A DNA stretch of 64,000 nt from JAAZMI01 sp050948785 (GCA_050948785.1 JBMNEM010000006.1:186001-250000); one strand, 5' to 3'. Numbered from the stretch's first letter, positions 43,578-52,739 are shown. Translations and numbers: made by a program. The notes: generated by a model not told the origin, from the sequence alone.

Positions 43578-43695
43578 TAATCTTTTCCCCTTTCCTTTAT
43601 TTTTTTAATTTCAAACAGTCTGAAGGTAATGTATGTGCAGAATATACCGAAAACTTGAGGCAACCTCCCTCTGCCACCTGCTGACTAAAGTAAAA

Positions 43696-44088
43696 TCAGG
43701 AAAGTGATGCCGGCAAAGACTTGAGGTCTACTATTTCAGCCTCTCCCCAGAGGCGTTCCAAATTATAAAACAAGCGTTCTTCCAGTAAAAATATATGGAC
43801 GACAAGGCCGCCAAAATCCAGCAGGATCCAGCGCCCTTCCCGGTATCCTTCTAAATGCCACAAATCGCGTTCTTTGCCCGGGATATTTTCCAGCAGGTGA
43901 TCGCACAATGCTTTGGTATGAATCTGGGAGGTTCCGCTGCAAATAAGAAAATAATCGGCAATCAGAGACACTTTATTAATCTCCAAAAGAAGAATATCCT
44001 GTGCTTTTTTTTCCTGCAATAGTCGAATAGCCTTCAGGGCAAGCTCCTTAACGGCTAAGGACAAAAGATCTCCTCCCTGTTTGCTCAA
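43696..44088 (-). CDS. rsfS: Ribosome silencing factor RsfS
   Basis: 130 residues, binds protein L14 of the 50S subunit and blocks subunit joining in poor conditions. It shows LLLEINKVSLIADYFLICSG (near residue 33), the TSQIHTKALCDHL segment and DFGGLVVHIFLLEERLFYNLERLWG (near 92-116), the RsfS/Iojap signature. It follows the LytR-type gene by 14 nt, as in many Firmicutes clusters. Confidence 0.95.
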   Translation of the reverse strand: MSKQGGDLLSLAVKELALKAIRLLQEKKAQDILLLEINKVSLIADYFLICSGTSQIHTKALCDHLLENIPGKERDLWHLEGYREGRWILLDFGGLVVHIFLLEERLFYNLERLWGEAEIVDLKSLPASLS

Positions 44089-44102
44089 TTCCGGTAAATA
44101 TT

Positions 44103-45308
44103 TTAGGGCAAAAAATTCTTGCCGACAATCACTGTCACCATCGCGGGGTGGTCAGGTAAAGGGTCTTTAAAAAACTCCGCCTCCGGGATAAGCAGCGCGA
44201 CTTCCTTGGCCGGTTCAACCTGCTCCAAGCGCGAAATTACCTGGCTGCGCTGATATTCAAAATTATCGGCGTTATCGATCTTGACTATCTGAAAACCCTC
44301 CTTCTCCAGGAGTTCTCCAACTTGGGAAGCGATACCGGCAATCCCGCTGCCATTTAAGATTTCCACCGTGACCAGCTCGCGGGGCAAAATAAAATTCTCT
44401 CCCAAGCCCCCGCTCAGCGCAGCAAGCTGCAAGAAATCCGGCTCCAGATAAAGCTCCCCGTCAAAATCCCGCCAGTTTCCCGGCAAAGAAACCACAAGGC
44501 CCGGCGAATTAAAAAACGGCTCCAAAATTACTTGAAAATCCCGCAGCTCTTTCCAGGAAAGGTCTGTTTCAAAATATGGTGCAACCTCGTTAATGGTGTG
44601 GTAAAGTTCCAGTTTCCCTTTTTTTTCAACCAGAACTTCAAGCAGGTCACCAAGAAAACTTACCCGGTGTAAAGCTTTCTCCAGAGGCTCATCCTCTTTT
44701 TCCCCCTGCATAAAATAATTGAAATAATCCTGGCCTTTTAAAACATCCCCCCGGGAGACGATCCCCCCGCGGGCATCAACCAGCACAGGAATACCGCTGT
44801 AATCAAATTCCAAATAATGATGGATCGGGGCATCCAGGAAAAAAGAAATTTGTTGAATAAGAAGCTCTGCCCCGCCCTCATTATAGAAATGACTGGGTGT
44901 ATAAAATGATTGGACCTCTTTTTCCCCATTTTCTTCACCTGTCAAAGACCGGCCTGGATCGTTTTCACTTTCCAGGCGGTGAAGCAGAACTTTCCCGGGA
45001 ATAAAAACCGTATGGAAAGAAGTGCCCGCTGCCGGATAATTTAAGAAAAAGATCTCCTCGATGGTTACCTGCCCGCCATTATCAACCAAACCATAAAGGA
45101 GATAATTCGTGCCGGCAGCTTGCGATGCCTGGCGTAAACTTTTGGCCCAATCCGCTTTGTTCTGCAAGGCCTGGAAAGAGCCTAAAAACCGTACTCCCGA
45201 AATTAAAACCACAGTTAAGAAAATAAAAGCAAGCAGGAAAAAGAGCCTCTGTTTTTGCAGGCGCTTTTTTTTCCTTCTCTTTTGTCGGGCTGAAATGGTA
45301 GGCCTCAT
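44103..45308 (-). CDS. LCP/LytR-like protein with LytR C-terminal domain
   Basis: 401 residues. A basic N-terminus (SARQKRRKKKRLQKQR) and one membrane helix (LFFLLAFIFLTVVLISGV) anchor it with the rest outside. The middle part corresponds to a divergent LytR-CpsA-Psr fold, although the arginines used for polyprenyl phosphate binding are not obvious. Residues about 315-385 form the LytR_C domain (VEILNGSGIAGIASQVGELL). LCP enzymes attach wall polymers to peptidoglycan; the degenerate core makes activity uncertain. It is in operon with yqeK and rsfS. Confidence 0.8.
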   Translation of the reverse strand: MRPTISARQKRRKKKRLQKQRLFFLLAFIFLTVVLISGVRFLGSFQALQNKADWAKSLRQASQAAGTNYLLYGLVDNGGQVTIEEIFFLNYPAAGTSFHTVFIPGKVLLHRLESENDPGRSLTGEENGEKEVQSFYTPSHFYNEGGAELLIQQISFFLDAPIHHYLEFDYSGIPVLVDARGGIVSRGDVLKGQDYFNYFMQGEKEDEPLEKALHRVSFLGDLLEVLVEKKGKLELYHTINEVAPYFETDLSWKELRDFQVILEPFFNSPGLVVSLPGNWRDFDGELYLEPDFLQLAALSGGLGENFILPRELVTVEILNGSGIAGIASQVGELLEKEGFQIVKIDNADNFEYQRSQVISRLEQVEPAKEVALLIPEAEFFKDPLPDHPAMVTVIVGKNFLP

Positions 45309-45336
45309 ACCTGTATAGCTCCTGATTGTTTTTCCT

Positions 45337-45894
45337 TCATGACAAAATCAGAGAATTACGAAAAGAAATGGAATCGGGATGTAAAACCTTTTCCCTTTCC
45401 AGAACATATTTTATAGTTCTAGTCAAAGCGTCAAGAAGTGCCCTGTCAAGATTAACAAAGGCGGTTTTTCGCAGATCATCCACTCCGGGGTAAGCCCGGC
45501 CCGGTTCAATATAATCCGCCAGGTAGACTATCCTGGCCAGGGGGGAAATCCCTGCTGCTCCGGTAGTATGCACCCTGACCGCCGCCAAGATCTCCTCATC
45601 TTCAATCCCCAGCTCGTGCCTGAGCAGCCAAGCCCCGACAGGGGCATGCAGTAGCTTAGGTTCCTGGAGAGCAAGCTCGTCTCCAAGGGAATGCTCCAGG
45701 GCAATCTGCCGCAAAACGTTATGCGGGTATATCTTACCATAATCATGCAGCAGCCCGGCCAATGAAGCCTTTGCGCTGTCCACTCCATAGGTCAGAGCGA
45801 GCTTGCAAGCACTTTCTTCCACACCCCGGGAATGATCAAATAGACGGCCACCGGCCCGGCTTTGCAGTAATTTTCGGGCATCATCCATGTCCAT
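45337..45894 (-). CDS. yqeK: HD-domain nucleotide hydrolase YqeK (Ap4A hydrolase family)
   Basis: 185 residues. The HD metal site is HSRGVEESACKLA (near residue 22) and GLLHDYGKIYP (near 47-57), with HAPVGAWLLRHELG (near 85) and VYLADYIEPGR (near 127). Members hydrolyse diadenosine tetraphosphate symmetrically. It stands between the RRM gene and the lytR-like gene, in the conserved nadD-yqeK-lytR-rsfS order. Confidence 0.93.
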   Translation of the reverse strand: MDMDDARKLLQSRAGGRLFDHSRGVEESACKLALTYGVDSAKASLAGLLHDYGKIYPHNVLRQIALEHSLGDELALQEPKLLHAPVGAWLLRHELGIEDEEILAAVRVHTTGAAGISPLARIVYLADYIEPGRAYPGVDDLRKTAFVNLDRALLDALTRTIKYVLEREKVLHPDSISFRNSLILS

Positions 45895-45978
45895 TTTAGG
45901 CGCACCTATTTATATATAATTTGACATACAGCAAGACATTCCTTCTTCCATCAAAAAAAGCAAATATAAAAGGCAACT

Positions 45979-46239
45979 TTAAAGTTGCCTGTTTTCACGC
46001 GGCTTTGCTTCGTTCACAACCAAACGTCGACCGTCCAACTCCACTCCGTTCATATTTTCGATTATCTTTTCCGCTTCCTCTTCATTTACCTCGATAAACC
46101 CGTAGCCCCGGGAACGACCTGTCGCTCTTTCCGTAATAATGCGGCAACCCAAAACCTCGCCATGCTGAGCAAATGCATCACGTAATTCTTCCTCCGTGGT
46201 TCCCCAGGGAATATTGCCTACATAGAGGGTCTTCTCCAT
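45979..46239 (-). CDS. RRM-type RNA-binding protein
   Basis: 86 residues from ATG 46239 (AGGTG 5-7 nt upstream). It is a single RNA recognition motif: RNP2 LYVGNIPW (residues 4-11) and RNP1 SRGYGFIEV (near 44-52), then a short tail RPRENRQL. It binds single-stranded RNA, possibly in cold or stress response. It is inserted between nadD and yqeK, which are usually adjacent. Confidence 0.92.
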   Translation of the reverse strand: MEKTLYVGNIPWGTTEEELRDAFAQHGEVLGCRIITERATGRSRGYGFIEVNEEEAEKIIENMNGVELDGRRLVVNEAKPRENRQL

Positions 46240-46320
46240 CTTTTCACCTCTTTTCTTTGGTACCATGCAAACTTTAGTATGATAATACCTTTAATATATT
46301 ATGCGATAGTCGAAACCTGT

Positions 46321-46977
46321 TTATACTTTGTTTCTTTCTTTAACGTAGAGCCTGTTTTTATAAATATATTGTTCCACCGCTTCCGGGGTTAAATATTTAA
46401 TCGTTTTCCCATCAGCAACACGGCGACGTATAAAAGTAGAGGAAATCGCCATGGCAGGTATCTCCAGTAAGTGCACCTTTTTAATCACCCGGGGGAAAGC
46501 AGGCCCAAGAACAACTTTTAACTTGCTAAAAGAATAACCTGGACGGGAAGCGGCAATAAAAAAGCAGGAATCCAGCAGCGTCTCATAATTTTTCCAGGTA
46601 ATTATGTCCAGGATCGCATCCGCACCCGTAATAAAATAAAGTTTTAACTTATCCTTATAAATCTGAAAAATACTGCGTACTGTATCAATCGTATAAGAAG
46701 GCTTCCGGCGCTCTATCTCCAGCCGTGAAACAGTAAAATAAGGATTGTCAACTACCGCCAGCATCGTCATCATATAGCGATGTTCTGCAGAACTTATTTT
46801 TTGCGCATCCTTATGCGGGGGCACTCCGGCTGGAATAAAAACAACATAATCCAAACCAAATTGTTGGCGCGCCTCCTCAGCAGTAACCAGGTGCCCAATA
46901 TGAATGGGGTCAAAAGTACCCCCCATAATGCCCAAAGTTAAAGATTCACCGCCGGGTTTTGGCAGCAGAAAACTCAT
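46321..46977 (-). CDS. nadD: Nicotinate-nucleotide adenylyltransferase
   Basis: 218 residues, adds AMP to nicotinate mononucleotide on the way to NAD. Nucleotidyltransferase motif GGTFDPIHIGHL (near residues 20-31), IPAGVPPHK (near 50) and the C-terminal ISSTFIRRRV (near 178-187) are present. It follows obg in the ribosome-assembly cluster. NAD is the co-substrate of the Sir2 enzyme 3 kb downstream. Confidence 0.95.
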   Translation of the reverse strand: MSFLLPKPGGESLTLGIMGGTFDPIHIGHLVTAEEARQQFGLDYVVFIPAGVPPHKDAQKISSAEHRYMMTMLAVVDNPYFTVSRLEIERRKPSYTIDTVRSIFQIYKDKLKLYFITGADAILDIITWKNYETLLDSCFFIAASRPGYSFSKLKVVLGPAFPRVIKKVHLLEIPAMAISSTFIRRRVADGKTIKYLTPEAVEQYIYKNRLYVKERNKV

Positions 46978-47006
46978 CCCATACTCTTCCCTTTTATATC
47001 CGGATT

Positions 47007-48278
47007 TTAAGGAAAATAGGTAAACTCCGCCTCTCCGATACGCACAACATCTCCCTCTTGAATGTTCATCCTTTCCAGTTCACGCTCCACACCCAGCTTT
47101 TTCATCGCCTCCTGGAAGCGGCGCAAACCTTCCTGACTATTAAAATCGGCCCGGAGAACAGCTTTTTCGACCTCGTCACCTTCAACCAGATAGACCTCTC
47201 CCTCTACCGTGATCTTTAACTCCCTTGTCTGCGCCGGCGGAAGAAAAATCACCTCACCCTGATCATAACTTTCTTCCGGTAAAAGAGCAACCCTTTTCTG
47301 AACATGTTTGTATAGTTCTTCCAAAAGAGCTTTAACTCCTGCGCCTGTCACTGCAGAAAGAGAAAATAACGGCACATCGCCGACCCTGGACTGAAAATTT
47401 TTTAAATTTGCCGCTGCTTCCGGCAAATCCATTTTATTGGCGGCAATCACAGCCGGCTTTTCCTGCATTTCGGCACGATAAAGCGCCAATTCCTGCTTGA
47501 GACTGCAGTAATCCTCGTAAGGATCGCGTCCATCGGTCCCGGCCATATCGATAAGATACAACAAAACCCCTGTTCTTTCGATGTGCTTTAAAAAGCGGTG
47601 TCCCAACCCCGCACCACGGTGCGCCCCGGCAATGATTCCCGGAAGATCGGCAGCAACGAAGGAACGCCCCTCACCCAGATAAACAACACCCAGCTGGGGA
47701 ACAAGCGTGGTAAAAGGAAAATTGGCAATTTTGGGCCTCGCCGCAGAAATACGGGCAAGCAGAGTTGACTTTCCGGCATTGGGGAAACCGACCAACCCCA
47801 CATCGGCCAGCAACTTCAATTCCAGAATCAGCGTCCGCTCCTCCCCGGGCTCCCCCTTTTCCGCAAAATCCGGAGCCCGCCGGCGGGAAGTGGTGAAACG
47901 GGCGTTACCCCGCCCTCCCCGCCCTCCTTTGGCAACCACGGCCTTCATCCCTTCACGGCATAGATCGGCCAGAAGAGAGCCTTCTTCGTCCTTCACAACT
48001 GTGCCGACAGGAACCCGCACATAAAGAGGAGGACGGTTTTTCCCATGCCTTTTTTTGCCCTGACCGTGTATACCATGGGGCGCATGCAGATGGGGACGGT
48101 AACTCAAATCAACCAGAGTGGTTTTTTCCCGGGTGGTAATGAGAACTACATCTCCGCCATTGCCGCCATCACCACCATCCGGGCCTCCCCGGGGTACAAA
48201 TTTTTCCCGCCGGAAAGAAACAACACCGTTTCCACCCCGGCCGCCCTTGACAAATATTTTCACCTGATCCACAAACAA
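47007..48278 (-). CDS. obg: GTPase Obg (50S ribosome assembly)
   Basis: About 423 residues from TTG 48278, the start that gives the normal N-terminus FVDQVKIFVKGGRGGNG; the frame is open 14 codons further. The glycine-rich Obg fold is at about 1-158. The G domain has P-loop GFPNAGKSTLL (near 166), switch DLPGIIAGAHRGAG (near 213) and NKMDLPE (near 280). The C-terminal OCT domain follows (about 340-423). It acts in 50S maturation and, in sporulating Firmicutes, in the phosphorelay. It is downstream of rpmA in the classical rplU-prp-rpmA-obg order. Confidence 0.95.
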   Translation of the reverse strand: MFVDQVKIFVKGGRGGNGVVSFRREKFVPRGGPDGGDGGNGGDVVLITTREKTTLVDLSYRPHLHAPHGIHGQGKKRHGKNRPPLYVRVPVGTVVKDEEGSLLADLCREGMKAVVAKGGRGGRGNARFTTSRRRAPDFAEKGEPGEERTLILELKLLADVGLVGFPNAGKSTLLARISAARPKIANFPFTTLVPQLGVVYLGEGRSFVAADLPGIIAGAHRGAGLGHRFLKHIERTGVLLYLIDMAGTDGRDPYEDYCSLKQELALYRAEMQEKPAVIAANKMDLPEAAANLKNFQSRVGDVPLFSLSAVTGAGVKALLEELYKHVQKRVALLPEESYDQGEVIFLPPAQTRELKITVEGEVYLVEGDEVEKAVLRADFNSQEGLRRFQEAMKKLGVERELERMNIQEGDVVRIGEAEFTYFP

Positions 48279-48332
48279 AGCAATCACCGCTCCACAGTTT
48301 TGAAAAAAACCCGGGAACAAACTTCCCGGGTT

Positions 48333-48614
48333 TTAGTTTGCGGGGTAAACACTAACCATTTTTTTGGTTTTGCCCAGGCGTTCAAAGGCAATCTGGCCAT
48401 CAACCAAGGCATAAAGGGTATCGTCCCTGCCGCGGCCGACGTTCACACCGGCATGAATCCTGGTGCCCTTTTGGCGTACGAGAATGCTACCCGCTGAAAC
48501 TTCCTGCCCGCCGAATCTTTTCACACCCAGCCTTTTGGCATTACTGTCACGACCGTTCCGGGAACTTCCCCCGCCTTTTTTGCGGGCAAATAGCTGTAAA
48601 TCAAGTCTGCGCAT
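48333..48614 (-). CDS. rpmA: 50S ribosomal protein L27, with Prp-cleaved N-terminal extension
   Basis: 93 residues from ATG 48614 (AGGTGG 4 nt upstream). It starts MRRLDLQLFARKKGGGSS: the LDLQLFA segment is the Firmicutes-type N-terminal extension, cut off by the Prp protease to expose the RKKGGGS end that reaches the peptidyl transferase centre. The rest, RDSNAKRLGVKRFGG and IHAGVNVGRGRDDTLYAL, is typical L27. Confidence 0.96.
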   Translation of the reverse strand: MRRLDLQLFARKKGGGSSRNGRDSNAKRLGVKRFGGQEVSAGSILVRQKGTRIHAGVNVGRGRDDTLYALVDGQIAFERLGKTKKMVSVYPAN

Positions 48615-48621
48615 TTTACCA

Positions 48622-48641
48622 CCTGATTGCTCCCAATCAGG
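48622..48641 (-). promoter_or_regulatory. Hairpin covering the rpmA ribosome binding site
   Basis: CCTGATTG-GGAG-CAATCAGG (minus strand) is a perfect 8-bp stem whose 3' arm contains the AGG of the rpmA Shine-Dalgarno, a few nt before the ATG. It could tune L27 translation relative to prp. Confidence 0.55.
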
Positions 48642-48670
48642 CCCCACCTCCTTTCCCAGGGGTTATGGTC

Positions 48671-49000
48671 CTAGCTGTCTTCGGTATAAACAATATAGGA
48701 AGGATAGCTGCGGGCCGTCTCCTTCAGTCCCAGCAGCATGGTTTCCATCAATAGAAAAAATTTTTCTGCCTTTTCTTTCTCCATACCCGGCGGAGCGGAA
48801 ACCGACAGATAACCCTCCTTGATTTTGACCGGAAACTTTAGCTTGACCAGATCTTCCAACGCAAAGATTATCGTCTGAGTAAGCATGGAAACAGCAGCAC
48901 AGACAATATCGCTGCCCCGCGGAGCGAAAAGAGCATGACCCTTTACCTCGATCCCAACGGGATTACCGCTGCTGTTTCTTCTGGCCCTGACCCGAATCAT
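48671..49000 (-). CDS. prp: Ribosomal-processing cysteine protease Prp
   Basis: 109 residues. Catalytic His in VKGHALFAPRG (near residue 22) and Cys in DIVCAAVSML (near 34) match the Prp dyad. It removes the N-terminal extension of L27, whose gene lies next to it; the L27 cleavage motif is present. It sits between rplU and rpmA, as in other Firmicutes. The older family label is DUF464/YsxB. Confidence 0.93.
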   Translation of the reverse strand: MIRVRARRNSSGNPVGIEVKGHALFAPRGSDIVCAAVSMLTQTIIFALEDLVKLKFPVKIKEGYLSVSAPPGMEKEKAEKFFLLMETMLLGLKETARSYPSYIVYTEDS

Positions 49001-49015
49001 TGATTAAAGCTCCGC

Positions 49016-49336
49016 CTATCCCGCAGGAAACTCAATCTCTTGAATAACCACCTGTGTGAAGGGCTGGCGATGCCCCTGTTTTTTCCGGTAATTTTTTTTG
49101 GGCTTATACTTGAAAACAATAATCTTTTTCCTTTTTCCATGGGATAAGATCCGGGCGGATACTTTGGCACCCTGAACATAGGGCGTGCCTATCTGCATCC
49201 TGTCTTCATTTTTAATGGCCAGCACTTTCTCAAAGACTACCTCTGTGCCGGGCTCGGCAGGCAGTTTCTCCACCCTGCAAATACTGCCCTCCGTCACCCT
49301 GTATTGTTTCCCACCGGTTTCAATAATTGCATACAT
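49016..49336 (-). CDS. rplU: 50S ribosomal protein L21
   Basis: 106 residues: MYAIIETGGKQYRVTEG is the standard N-terminus and FKYKPKKNYRKKQGHRQPFT the conserved C-terminal RNA-binding tail. It is first gene of the rplU-prp-rpmA-obg operon and is preceded by an L21-type leader hairpin. Confidence 0.97.
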   Translation of the reverse strand: MYAIIETGGKQYRVTEGSICRVEKLPAEPGTEVVFEKVLAIKNEDRMQIGTPYVQGAKVSARILSHGKRKKIIVFKYKPKKNYRKKQGHRQPFTQVVIQEIEFPAG

Positions 49337-49364
49337 GGCTTTACCTCTCTTTTTAAACCAAACT

Positions 49365-49418
49365 CGCCGTTCAAGGTAATTTTACCAACAGTAAAATTTT
49401 CACCAAACCTTGACCGTG
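49365..49418 (-). promoter_or_regulatory. L21 leader structure
   Basis: On the minus strand, CGGTCAAGGT pairs with ACCTTGAACGGCG around an inner perfect AATTTTAC-TGTTG-GTAAAATT hairpin. It lies about 30 nt before the rplU start. Position and nested stem match the L21 leader class of Firmicutes, used for autogenous control. Confidence 0.65.
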
Positions 49419-49462
49419 CGGTAAAGAATGCGTAGCAATTTTAGCACATCAGAAAAAGGTTG

Positions 49463-51973
49463 TCAATCAACGTAAAGCGGTTCTTGCAGGGATTTAACCT
49501 TTTCAGCAAAAAAATCTGTCAGTGATTCGGCAATCTCCTCCGTAAAACCTTCGCCGTAAATACGATAAGAAGGCTTCTCAGGATCAGGAAGAACAAGCGC
49601 CCAACCATCGGGATAGTAAAATTTTAAACCATCAAGCATCTCCACCCGCGCCGCCTCACTTGGAGTATCCTGAACCAGACGGCGCATGACCCGGCCCTTC
49701 TGGCCCCAGGGACAAGGTATTTCTTTTTGGCGCAGGGTGATCTCCGGGATTTCTTTTTTCAAAGTAGAAAGGCTTTTGCCTCCGCCGGCCAGGCTCTGCA
49801 AAATTTTCAGCAGTGTGGCAAGAGCATTGATTTGTAAAAACTCCGCCGGGAAATATTCCTTATCTTTATTTAGGGAAGTATAACTATTTAATTCGCGAAT
49901 TGTTTCCTGAAAATGACGAGGAAATGTTTTACTGCGTAGTACCCTAACTTGATTTCTTTTCGCCAGTTTTTCATGAATCCAGGAAGCTGAAACAGGCTGC
50001 ACCAGTGCCGGCGCCTTTCCTGATTCCAAAATAAGCAAAGAAATTAACGCCTGATAAAGTTCCCCCGAAACCTCACTGCCTTCTTCATCAAAAAGAACCA
50101 TTCTCTCCCCGCCGGGAGCAATCCAAAAGCCAAGGTCAATCTCTCCCCTGACGATACTTTGGGAGATATCTTTTTTATAGACAGCAAAATCTTCCTCTTT
50201 CCAGCAGGCCAGCTTTGCCCTGCCAGGAGGATGAAAAACGATCAGATTACAATTCAGCTCCTCTAGCAGTGGAATTAAAAATTTTTGTAAATGCGGGGGA
50301 GGAAAAGCTGCAAGAATAGTAAAATTGGCCTCCTGGATCGTCTCCCGGGACAGGCCTTCAAGGATTGTGGAAATGTAAAGATCGTTAAAGTCATCTATTG
50401 TTTTGACTGTCCCCAGCTGATCTTTACGCGCCCGGGGGAAATCATCCCTAAAAAATGTTTGCTCCAGACTGCGTTCTTTAGCCTGGGAAAGGTGGAGGCC
50501 CTCCTGATCAAAAAAACGGATAGTGCTATATCCGTGATGAGAGGCGCAGGAATGGACATAAATGCCGCCTTCAGCCTGCAGGCTTGTAATACCCAGACGC
50601 GCTACCGGGACAATCGTCTCCCCGATATCCAGAACGTCAGCCCCGCCGGCCATTAAGCCCACTGTCAGAGCATCTTTTAACAGCTGTGACGGTTTCCAGG
50701 AATCCCCGCCGATCACTACCGGCACATTGCCTCCCAACATAAAGGCAAAAGCAGAGCCCATTTTTACCGCATTTTCCGGGGTCAGATCTCCGTTCAGCTC
50801 ACCCCGGGCCCCGTCAGCACCAAACAAGGAGCGCCGGAACTGATTGCCCCAAATAAGATTGTTATTGACCAGAGCACCGCTTTCAATCCTTTTATAGGGC
50901 CAGATTCTGACGTCGGGCCTTAAAGTAGCCCTGCCTTCCACGATGCTCCCCTCGCCGATCACCGCTCCCTCATAAACAGTTCCTCCGCTTTCCAGACGGG
51001 TATCACCGGCCAAAACACCTCCCCGGACAACAGCATTCCGCCCCAGAGTTACCCGCGACCAGGTCACACCCCTTTTGATCGAAGCTTTTTCGGAAACATG
51101 ATTGTAAGCTCCCAATACAGTATATTCACCGATATAAGCTTGGGCACCGATGGAAGTACCTTTTCCAATATAAAAAGGAGGCTGGAGCATAGCTTCTTCA
51201 TCTATATATACTTCATCAGCAATCCAAATCCCCGGTTCCTCCTCTTTTGCCGGCAAATTGATCTTTACTTTTTTATTTAAAATATCATAATGCGCAAAAC
51301 GGTACTGTTCCAGATTACCGATATCACACCAATAACCAGGCAGCACACAGCCATAAAGGGGTTGGCCTTTTTCCATGAGCAAGGGGAAAAGATCACGGCT
51401 GAAATCAAATTTCTTACCCGGGGGAATATAATCAAGAACCTCCGGCTCCAGAATATAAATTCCCGTATTCACCGTATCGCTGAAAACTTCACCCCACCCG
51501 GGCTTTTCCAGAAAACGAATAATCCGCCCCTCATCATTCACCATGACAATGCCGTATTCGAGCGGATTTTCCTGGGGTGTCAGAACAATGGTCACCAGGG
51601 TTTTCTTCTGGCGATGAAATTCAATCGCCTCCGTTAAATTAATATCTGTCAGGCAATCACCACTGATCACCATAAAAGTATCATCCAAAAAAGAAGCAGC
51701 ATTTTTAACGCTGCCGGCCGTCCCCAGAGGTTCTTCTTCCAAAAAATAATTAAAGTTGGTACCCAAGGAGGATTGTTCACCAAAATAATCCTGGATCTGT
51801 TCGGGAAGGTACTGCAAAGTTACAGCCAGATCCTGCAAATTGTGCGAAGCTAAAAGCTCCACGATGTACTCCATCATGGGCTTATCCATCAGGGGAACCA
51901 TGGGTTTGGGCCGGTCGCAAGTCAAAGGACGAAGCCGGGCACCTTCACCCCCAGCCATAATTACAGCCTTCAA
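49463..51973 (-). CDS. Bifunctional mannose-1-phosphate guanylyltransferase / phosphomannomutase-like protein
   Basis: 836 residues from TTG 51973 (AAGGAG 10 nt upstream), giving KAVIMAGGEGARLRPLTCD. Residues 1-235 are a sugar-1-phosphate nucleotidyltransferase, 250-380 a left-handed beta-helix (IGEYTVLGAY, GEGSIVEGRATL), and 380-836 a phosphohexomutase-like region. In the latter the phosphoserine loop is not a clear TASHNP: the equivalent reads YVHSCASHHGYSTIRFF, so mutase activity may be lost or altered. It supplies an activated sugar, perhaps GDP-mannose, for surface polysaccharide. The exact sugar is unknown. Confidence 0.8.
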   Translation of the reverse strand: MKAVIMAGGEGARLRPLTCDRPKPMVPLMDKPMMEYIVELLASHNLQDLAVTLQYLPEQIQDYFGEQSSLGTNFNYFLEEEPLGTAGSVKNAASFLDDTFMVISGDCLTDINLTEAIEFHRQKKTLVTIVLTPQENPLEYGIVMVNDEGRIIRFLEKPGWGEVFSDTVNTGIYILEPEVLDYIPPGKKFDFSRDLFPLLMEKGQPLYGCVLPGYWCDIGNLEQYRFAHYDILNKKVKINLPAKEEEPGIWIADEVYIDEEAMLQPPFYIGKGTSIGAQAYIGEYTVLGAYNHVSEKASIKRGVTWSRVTLGRNAVVRGGVLAGDTRLESGGTVYEGAVIGEGSIVEGRATLRPDVRIWPYKRIESGALVNNNLIWGNQFRRSLFGADGARGELNGDLTPENAVKMGSAFAFMLGGNVPVVIGGDSWKPSQLLKDALTVGLMAGGADVLDIGETIVPVARLGITSLQAEGGIYVHSCASHHGYSTIRFFDQEGLHLSQAKERSLEQTFFRDDFPRARKDQLGTVKTIDDFNDLYISTILEGLSRETIQEANFTILAAFPPPHLQKFLIPLLEELNCNLIVFHPPGRAKLACWKEEDFAVYKKDISQSIVRGEIDLGFWIAPGGERMVLFDEEGSEVSGELYQALISLLILESGKAPALVQPVSASWIHEKLAKRNQVRVLRSKTFPRHFQETIRELNSYTSLNKDKEYFPAEFLQINALATLLKILQSLAGGGKSLSTLKKEIPEITLRQKEIPCPWGQKGRVMRRLVQDTPSEAARVEMLDGLKFYYPDGWALVLPDPEKPSYRIYGEGFTEEIAESLTDFFAEKVKSLQEPLYVD

Positions 51974-52709
51974 ATTACTCAGCTCCTTTTTATTTTTTAA
52001 AATACACTCAAAACTATTATCCCCCCAATTAAAAAGATTAAATCTCACAAAAAAGTTCAACTGGTTTCTTAACATCACTTGCCAAAAACCATAAATGCAT
52101 ATTACGATACTACTGCAGTTTTATGGAAAAGGAATTTTAAATCACCTTCTAGTATCTTCTTACTATCTTGACAAATTAAGATATTTAAAAAGATCTAAAT
52201 AAAGTTATAGAAAAAAGTATAGAAATATTTCAAAATAAATGTTATGATGATTTAGGGTTTTGGTGGAAATATAGGAAAAATGTGGATCCCGAGCGAATCA
52301 CCTGTAATATTATTTTATTTATCTTTATAATTCGATGTATCTCGACATTTTGCCTTAGGGCCTAAGGAAATAGAGGTTGCACTACCCATGAAAATCATAA
52401 ACACCGGATTTGAATTAAACGATCAGTTTATCATCAAATACGGTTGTTTTATCAATAAGACTCCTTACTATCTGTTCATCATATCCCCGTAATTCACCTG
52501 ACTGCTCATTCAAAAAAATCAACTAAGACATGCAATTCTAAGAGAGATAAGTAACCACAGAATTGATGGCTCGAATCCTGTTATAGCCCGTATCATCCTG
52601 CAATATAGAATTTTGTGGATAAAAAAGAAAAGTTTTTTATCACAAAGAAGGAGTTTTTAAAGAAATGTAGAATACTGTTTCTAAATAATTAAATTAATAA
52701 CTGCACGCT
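51974..52709. other. Long AT-rich intergenic region before CRISPR-cas locus
   Basis: About 735 bp without a credible gene. It contains a 15-bp palindrome CCTTAGG-G-CCTAAGG (52353-52367) and is otherwise AT-rich. The 3' end must hold the cas promoter. I could not assign its -35/-10 with confidence. Confidence 0.4.
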
Positions 52710-52739
52710 ATTCACCCCTGCCGGGGTGGGGATTGAAAC
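52710..52739 (+). repeat. Degenerate CRISPR repeat in the cas3 leader
   Basis: ATTCACCCCTGCC then GGGGTGGGGATTGAAAC: identical to the array repeat in the first five bases after position 1 and the last 17, but with a stem two bases shorter (CACCCC-TGCC-GGGGTG). The hairpin and the GATTGAAAC tag are preserved. It is 51 nt before the cas3 start codon. Confidence 0.85.
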
